Origin: an uncultured Collinsella sp.
Lineage (GTDB): Bacteria; Actinomycetota; Coriobacteriia; Coriobacteriales; Coriobacteriaceae
Assembly (NCBI GenBank): GCA_958450865.1
Contig: CAUDNY010000011.1
Location: 1 to 42,517, forward strand
Length of the DNA: 42,517 bases
Reading direction: 5' to 3'
Shown here: in pieces, positions 39,016 through 42,517 of the stretch
Position numbering within the stretch: the stretch's first letter is position 1
Layout: every line of letters begins with the position of its first letter
Position numbers and translations under genes: made by a program
Notes under the pieces: model-generated
Told to the model about the DNA's origin: nothing
What the model saw: the letters and a program-made list of their open reading frames with translations, nothing else
The model's database searches: none

Positions 39016-39852
39016 CTAGACGCCAATCGCACGACGATACTCTGCCATTACCTGCGCATCGGCAGCTGCGGGGTCGGCAAAATAGCGCCAGTCATAGGTC
39101 TCGGCCGAAACAACTCCGCGATAGCCGCGCGCCACCAGCCTATCCAGGTCGGCGCGCATATCGCGGTCGCCGTCACCCCAAGCAAGATGCGTCGTGCCAT
39201 CTGCCGCAACATCGACAAAATGCACGTGGGCGACATCATCGCCAAGCAGATCGAAATAATCGTCGATGGTATCCCCCGCCACCGCCATAGCGCCCAAATC
39301 CAGACATGCCTTAAGTGCCGGATGATCAACTGCCTCGATCATGCGCTTCGTATCGGCCGCCGAGTTCACGATCATCGACTCAACCGGCTGTAGGGCCTCG
39401 AGCACCAGTCGCACGCCGCGCTCTCCCGCATGCTCGGCAATCGCACGCAGCATCGAGGCGCTGCGACCCCACGCGTCCTCGATCGGCTCGTTCAAAAATG
39501 CCCAGCCGCTCGAGACCATGACCTGCTCGGCTCCAAGTTCCGCCGCGATATCCACAACGTTCTTAAAGTACGCGAGCGTGCGGGCACGCGCCTCATTCCC
39601 GCGCGCCGCGATATTCCACGGCTTGGGGTTGTTCTGTTCGGGACAAAGCCCCACAATCCGAACCCCATACCGCTGCGACAGCTCCCGCACCTGCTCGAGC
39701 GAATCGTATCCATGACAATCGACATACAGATGCATCGCCCCGGTCCAAAGCTCGCAACACGTGTAGCCCGAAGCCGACGCCGAAGAAAAGAACTCCTCAA
39801 GATCAAAGTAGCGATGGCTGATATTCATAACGGCAAGCTGGGGGTAGCTCAT
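39016..39852 (-). CDS. Sugar phosphate isomerase/epimerase, TIM barrel (FrlC-like)
   Basis: Xylose isomerase-like TIM-barrel protein of 278 residues. Metal-binding positions fit the family: LVLEALQP (Glu), KACLDLGAM (Asp), VHFVDVAADGTTH (His, Asp) and VSAETYDW (Glu). The N-terminus LAVMNISHRYFDLEEFF and the middle GAEQVMVSSGWAFLN are typical of the group that includes the fructoselysine 3-epimerase FrlC. It is downstream of a FrlB-like deglycase gene, which favours a role in fructosamine or psicosamine conversion, but substrate choice is inference. GGAGAG precedes the ATG at 39852. Confidence 0.85.
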   Translation of the reverse strand: MSYPQLAVMNISHRYFDLEEFFSSASASGYTCCELWTGAMHLYVDCHGYDSLEQVRELSQRYGVRIVGLCPEQNNPKPWNIAARGNEARARTLAYFKNVVDIAAELGAEQVMVSSGWAFLNEPIEDAWGRSASMLRAIAEHAGERGVRLVLEALQPVESMIVNSAADTKRMIEAVDHPALKACLDLGAMAVAGDTIDDYFDLLGDDVAHVHFVDVAADGTTHLAWGDGDRDMRADLDRLVARGYRGVVSAETYDWRYFADPAAADAQVMAEYRRAIGV

Positions 39853-39873
39853 AATTACTCTCCAACCCAAACG

Positions 39874-39902
39874 GGGCCCCGTTCCATATAGGAGCGGGGC
39901 CC
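39874..39902 (-). terminator. Hairpin between the FrlB-like and FrlC-like genes
   Basis: GGGCCCCGTTCC and GGAGCGGGGCCC pair (one G-T pair) around a 5-base loop. On the minus strand it is followed by only GTTTGGGTT, so termination is probably partial. It may tune the ratio of the two genes or protect the upstream message. Confidence 0.55.
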
Positions 39903-39925
39903 AATTACACAAACGTTATTTGCTC

Positions 39926-40987
39926 TTAGTAATCGAACTGGTGATAGTAACGACGGTAGTTGAGGTTGTGCTTGGTGACCGTCTCGTAGTAGCGAGCCAG
40001 GCGGTCGGTCACGAGCACCGTCAGGATCCACGGGGACACGATGACGCGGAACTCGTCGTCAAGGCCCGGGATCGCGAACTCGGCGGTGTCGATGACGTTG
40101 ATGTCGGTGTCGCCGGTCACGCCGCGGGTCAGGAACGCGCGGACGCGCTCGTCGAGCTTGCGGTTCTCGTCCTCGCCCATGAACAGGAAGACCGGGACGC
40201 CGGGCTCCACGAGCTCGAGGGTGCCGTGGAAGAAGTCGGCCGAGGTGATGTAGCGGGTGCGCTTCCACTGCATCTCCTCCAGGATGCACATCGAGAACAG
40301 GATCGTCTCGCCCCACAGGGCGCCGGAGCCGATGAACATGGTGTAGGGGGCCAGGGCGTACTTCTTGGCGAGCTCCTCGGCGCGCGGCTCGAAGCGCTTG
40401 CGGATGTCGAGCATGTCCTTCCAGATGTCCTTGGTCTGCTCGATGAACAGGTCGAACTTGGGGAAGCAGCCGCGGCGGTTGAGCAGGCGCAGGCCGAAGC
40501 AGTCGGCGAGGTAGTAGCCCTTCTCGCAGCCGCCCGAACCATGGTCGGAGGCCATGGCGACGCAGTTCTCGGCGCCCACAGCCCGGCCGATGAGACCCTC
40601 GGGCTTGGTCATGGCGTAGACACGAATGCCCTTTTCCTTCATCTTGTTGACGGCCTCGAGGACCTCGGGGGTGGTGCCGGACTCGGAGGCGGTGAGCACG
40701 ACGGACTTCTCGGTCATGCGCTTGTGGCCGGAGACGTTCCACTCGGCGGCGTGGATCAGGTAGACCTCGAGGTCGCGGTCGCCGAACTTGTTCATGAGGT
40801 ACTCGAGCTGCATGAGCTCGTCCCAGGTGCCGCCGACGCCCATCAGGAACACGGCGTCGTAGCCCTCGTCGGCGACCTTGTCGGCGAGCGCGGTCATCTT
40901 CTTGCCGGTCTCGTAGAGCGCCTTGCCGTCCTCGAGGTAGCCCTCCTGGTCGAAATGCATGATCTCGATCTTCTCGGTTTCCTTCAT
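39926..40987 (-). CDS. SIS-domain fructosamine-6-phosphate deglycase (FrlB-like)
   Basis: Two-SIS-domain sugar isomerase of 353 residues, related to the isomerase half of GlmS. FLMGVGGTWDELMQLEYL and VVLTASESGTTPEVLEAV bind the sugar phosphate. The second half has FIGSGALWGETILFSMCILEEM, TSADFFHGTLELVEPGVPVFLF and the end NLNYRRYYHQFDY, which closely parallels FrlB (…RRYY…). Such enzymes split 6-phosphofructose- or glucose-lysine into sugar phosphate and amine. Codon use is strikingly strict (third positions almost all G or C), unlike its neighbours, suggesting high expression. GAAAGGAAG precedes the ATG. Confidence 0.85.
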   Translation of the reverse strand: MKETEKIEIMHFDQEGYLEDGKALYETGKKMTALADKVADEGYDAVFLMGVGGTWDELMQLEYLMNKFGDRDLEVYLIHAAEWNVSGHKRMTEKSVVLTASESGTTPEVLEAVNKMKEKGIRVYAMTKPEGLIGRAVGAENCVAMASDHGSGGCEKGYYLADCFGLRLLNRRGCFPKFDLFIEQTKDIWKDMLDIRKRFEPRAEELAKKYALAPYTMFIGSGALWGETILFSMCILEEMQWKRTRYITSADFFHGTLELVEPGVPVFLFMGEDENRKLDERVRAFLTRGVTGDTDINVIDTAEFAIPGLDDEFRVIVSPWILTVLVTDRLARYYETVTKHNLNYRRYYHQFDY

Positions 40988-41013
40988 CGATCTTCCTTTC
41001 TGTCTTGGACGAT

Positions 41014-41021
41014 TGTATACA
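41014..41021. promoter_or_regulatory. TGTATACA palindrome, candidate operator
   Basis: Perfect 8-bp palindrome between the likely transcription start and the FrlB-like start codon, the place for a repressor. It is of the kind bound by some GntR-family regulators, which commonly control fructosamine genes. No regulator gene is in view. Confidence 0.4.
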
Positions 41022-41042
41022 TCGCTTTTATTTTCGATACCA

Positions 41043-41048
41043 ATTATA
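41043..41048 (-). promoter_or_regulatory. -10 box (TATAAT) of the FrlB-like gene
   Basis: Perfect TATAAT on the minus strand in the AT-rich 164-bp gap; TTAAAT lies 18 bp upstream as a weak -35. Leader of about 48 bases. Confidence 0.55.
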
Positions 41049-41151
41049 GGCATACACATAGCTACTATTTAATACCACTTAGCAATGCATCAGAATCCTC
41101 GGCGAACGGTCGAAATCGACAGGCGAGTGGTACCAGATAAAAAGCAATTGC

Positions 41152-42369
41152 CTAGCGAGCTTCTCCGCGACATCCGCGTGTGACGAAAAACAACGTTCCC
41201 ACCAGCGCAATTATCGTCGAGGCTCCAAACAAAACCGCCTGGACGCCAAACGCTTCTGCCAAGAAGGGAGCCGCGAGCAGTGGCAACACGCCGGCGCTCA
41301 TAAGACCAAAGCGCACGAATCCCGTGATGCGGCCCAGATAGGCAATGTCTGCGCGCTCCTGTATAAGAATCATCTGCAGCGGCTCCAGGAATCCCCAAGC
41401 CAGGCCATTGATCGCTTGGCCCACAATTGCCACTCCCAGCAAATCGGTGCCCACATAAATCATGGATCCCAATCCGACGGTCATCAGCGCCCCAAGCAAT
41501 AAGCGCAGGTTGATTTGACGACCGGACAGCTTAGTGAGAGCGAACGCTCCGACCGACGATGTAAGGCCCACGACAGACGAGAGCCATCCCAGCCAGACGA
41601 TATCGACTCTAAGCACATCGCGATAGAAAAGCGACTCGAGCGAGTCGAAGGCGCCAAACGCAAAGAAGCCCAAGAAGCCCGAGATAAAAATGATCCGCAG
41701 ATCGCGATCACGGAAGGTCAACCGAGCCCCATCGACCATACCTGCCAAAATGCCTTCGCTCCGCTTCTCTCCCCTTGCCGGAGCGACGCTCTCGTAGCAG
41801 CCTAAAGAAAGAACGGCAGCGATCCCCATCATAGCCGCCATAAGCAAGTATACGGACTGCGTGGCAAAGCAGCTCACCAGCGCTCCGCCAAGCAGCGGAC
41901 CGGCAGTATAGGCGATGTTGCTATAGAAGACCATCAGCCCGTTCACGCGGGTACGGCCCTCGGTGGTCGATTCCAAATAGCCCGGAAATGCGTGCGTGCA
42001 GGTATTGATAAAGCCGCCCGCAAGCCCCAAAAAGCACGCAGCAAACACGAGGCTTGGCACCGACAACGGCGCAAGCCCTATGCCCAAAGACAGCGCTGCC
42101 GTGATTGCGCACGTCGCAAACGATGTCCGTCGCGGACCAAACCGATCGATGACCGACCCCGATACCACATTGCCGAGCGAAGTCATAAGATTGCGCACGA
42201 GCGTAATAGCGGCAACCAAAAAGGCAGTTCCCGCAAGGTCATACGTAGCAGCACCAATAAGCCCCAGAAAGTACACCGCATTATTAGCGCACCACTGCAG
42301 CGACTCAATGAGAATCAGCCTGACTTCTGCCGGCGTCAGGCGCATTGCTTCGCGATCCTTCGCGAACAT
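41152..42369 (-). CDS. MFS transporter
   Basis: Major facilitator protein of 405 residues with about 12 hydrophobic helices. The family loop motif appears as GSVIDRFGPRRTSF between helices 2 and 3. The central loop is basic (ESVAPARGEKRSEG), and the first helices carry WCANNAVYFLGLIGAATYDL. Substrate unknown. AAGGAG precedes the ATG at 42369; the in-frame ATG at 42429 lies in the terminator of the preceding gene. It lies upstream of the FrlB-like gene on the same strand but is separated from it by that gene's own promoter, so a functional link is uncertain. Codon use is less G/C-strict than that of the deglycase. Confidence 0.9.
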   Translation of the reverse strand: MFAKDREAMRLTPAEVRLILIESLQWCANNAVYFLGLIGAATYDLAGTAFLVAAITLVRNLMTSLGNVVSGSVIDRFGPRRTSFATCAITAALSLGIGLAPLSVPSLVFAACFLGLAGGFINTCTHAFPGYLESTTEGRTRVNGLMVFYSNIAYTAGPLLGGALVSCFATQSVYLLMAAMMGIAAVLSLGCYESVAPARGEKRSEGILAGMVDGARLTFRDRDLRIIFISGFLGFFAFGAFDSLESLFYRDVLRVDIVWLGWLSSVVGLTSSVGAFALTKLSGRQINLRLLLGALMTVGLGSMIYVGTDLLGVAIVGQAINGLAWGFLEPLQMILIQERADIAYLGRITGFVRFGLMSAGVLPLLAAPFLAEAFGVQAVLFGASTIIALVGTLFFVTRGCRGEAR

Positions 42370-42387
42370 GCGAACTCCTTCTATACC

Positions 42388-42426
42388 AAAAGGGGACGGA
42401 AGGCACAGGCCTACTCCATCCCCTTT
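42388..42426 (-). terminator. Terminator of the gene entering from the right edge
   Basis: AAAGGGGACGG and CCATCCCCTTT pair (one mismatch) around a 16-base loop, with a short T run on the minus strand. Confidence 0.7.
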
Positions 42427-42458
42427 CAAGATTGCAGAAATTTCTATTCCGTCGAGCC

Positions 42459-42517
42459 CTAGGCCAGCACGCCGAAGAACGCGCCGACGATGCCCACGGC
42501 CATGGTGGCCACGATCA
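42459..42517 (-). CDS. C-terminal end of a membrane protein (5' part outside the window)
   Basis: The last 18 codons before a TAG stop read IVATMAVGIVGAFFGVLA: a glycine-rich hydrophobic helix at the extreme C-terminus. This resembles the ends of mannose-family PTS IIC/IID subunits, which would fit the neighbouring deglycase gene, but the fragment is too short to name. Third positions are nearly all G or C, as in the FrlB-like gene. Confidence 0.6.
   Translation of the reverse strand, partial: IVATMAVGIVGAFFGVLA

Overview
The window is high-GC, densely coded bacterial chromosome, most likely from a member of the Coriobacteriia (Actinobacteria) close to Collinsella. This is an inference from three things: the actinobacterial gene order mazG-eno-divIC-ppx, the GC-rich codon use, and the abundance of palindromic intergenic repeats. 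No phage genes, transposases, cas genes or plasmid functions were seen. Long open frames lying antisense to the genes listed are shadows of high-GC coding.

Layout. 1-2.8 kb: the helicase gene pcrA (minus strand, 3' end outside the window). 3-4.7 kb: uppP (lipid carrier recycling) and a divergent universal stress protein gene. 4.9-6.7 kb: a two-component system with a short-loop (BceS-like) kinase. 6.8-10.4 kb: an amino-acid module of an ornithine cyclodeaminase-family enzyme and a PLP aminotransferase, divergent from a PucR-type regulator. 10.4-13.8 kb: a protein of unknown function, purH and a GNAT acetyltransferase. 13.9-18.5 kb: a DUF2207 membrane protein, a long intergenic stretch with a possible small RNA, gluQRS, a phosphoesterase and a small membrane protein. 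18.7-21.5 kb: a DUF4342 protein co-transcribed with a second two-component system. 21.5-23.4 kb: a VOC protein with an orphan PTS IIB, a membrane-anchored helical protein, and tRNA-Leu(TAA) whose 3' end and terminator are duplicated downstream. 23.4-28.8 kb: ppx, divIC, eno, mazG, a yfcE-like gene and a stand-alone LarC C-terminal domain.

29.1-38.6 kb: an apparently complete histidine pathway. On the minus strand, in order of transcription: hisZ-hisG (fused), hisD, hisC, hisB, hisH, hisA, hisF, hisI, a 75-residue unknown, hisE. A PHP-type histidinol-phosphatase gene converges on it. The operon is interrupted by two palindromic insertions and a possible internal terminator. 38.7-39 kb: a 62-bp-period tandem array of hairpins. 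39-42.5 kb: a FrlC-like epimerase/isomerase, a FrlB-like deglycase, an MFS transporter and the last codons of a membrane protein, together suggesting use of an Amadori product (fructosamine) or a related sugar conjugate.

The strongest candidate for something undescribed is the hairpin array at 38697-38959: four units exactly 62 bp apart, with stems that change sequence yet still pair. Next are the tRNA-Leu 3'-end duplication (23085-23348), a possible structured RNA upstream of gluQRS, and several unrelated palindromic elements that begin at or next to stop codons.
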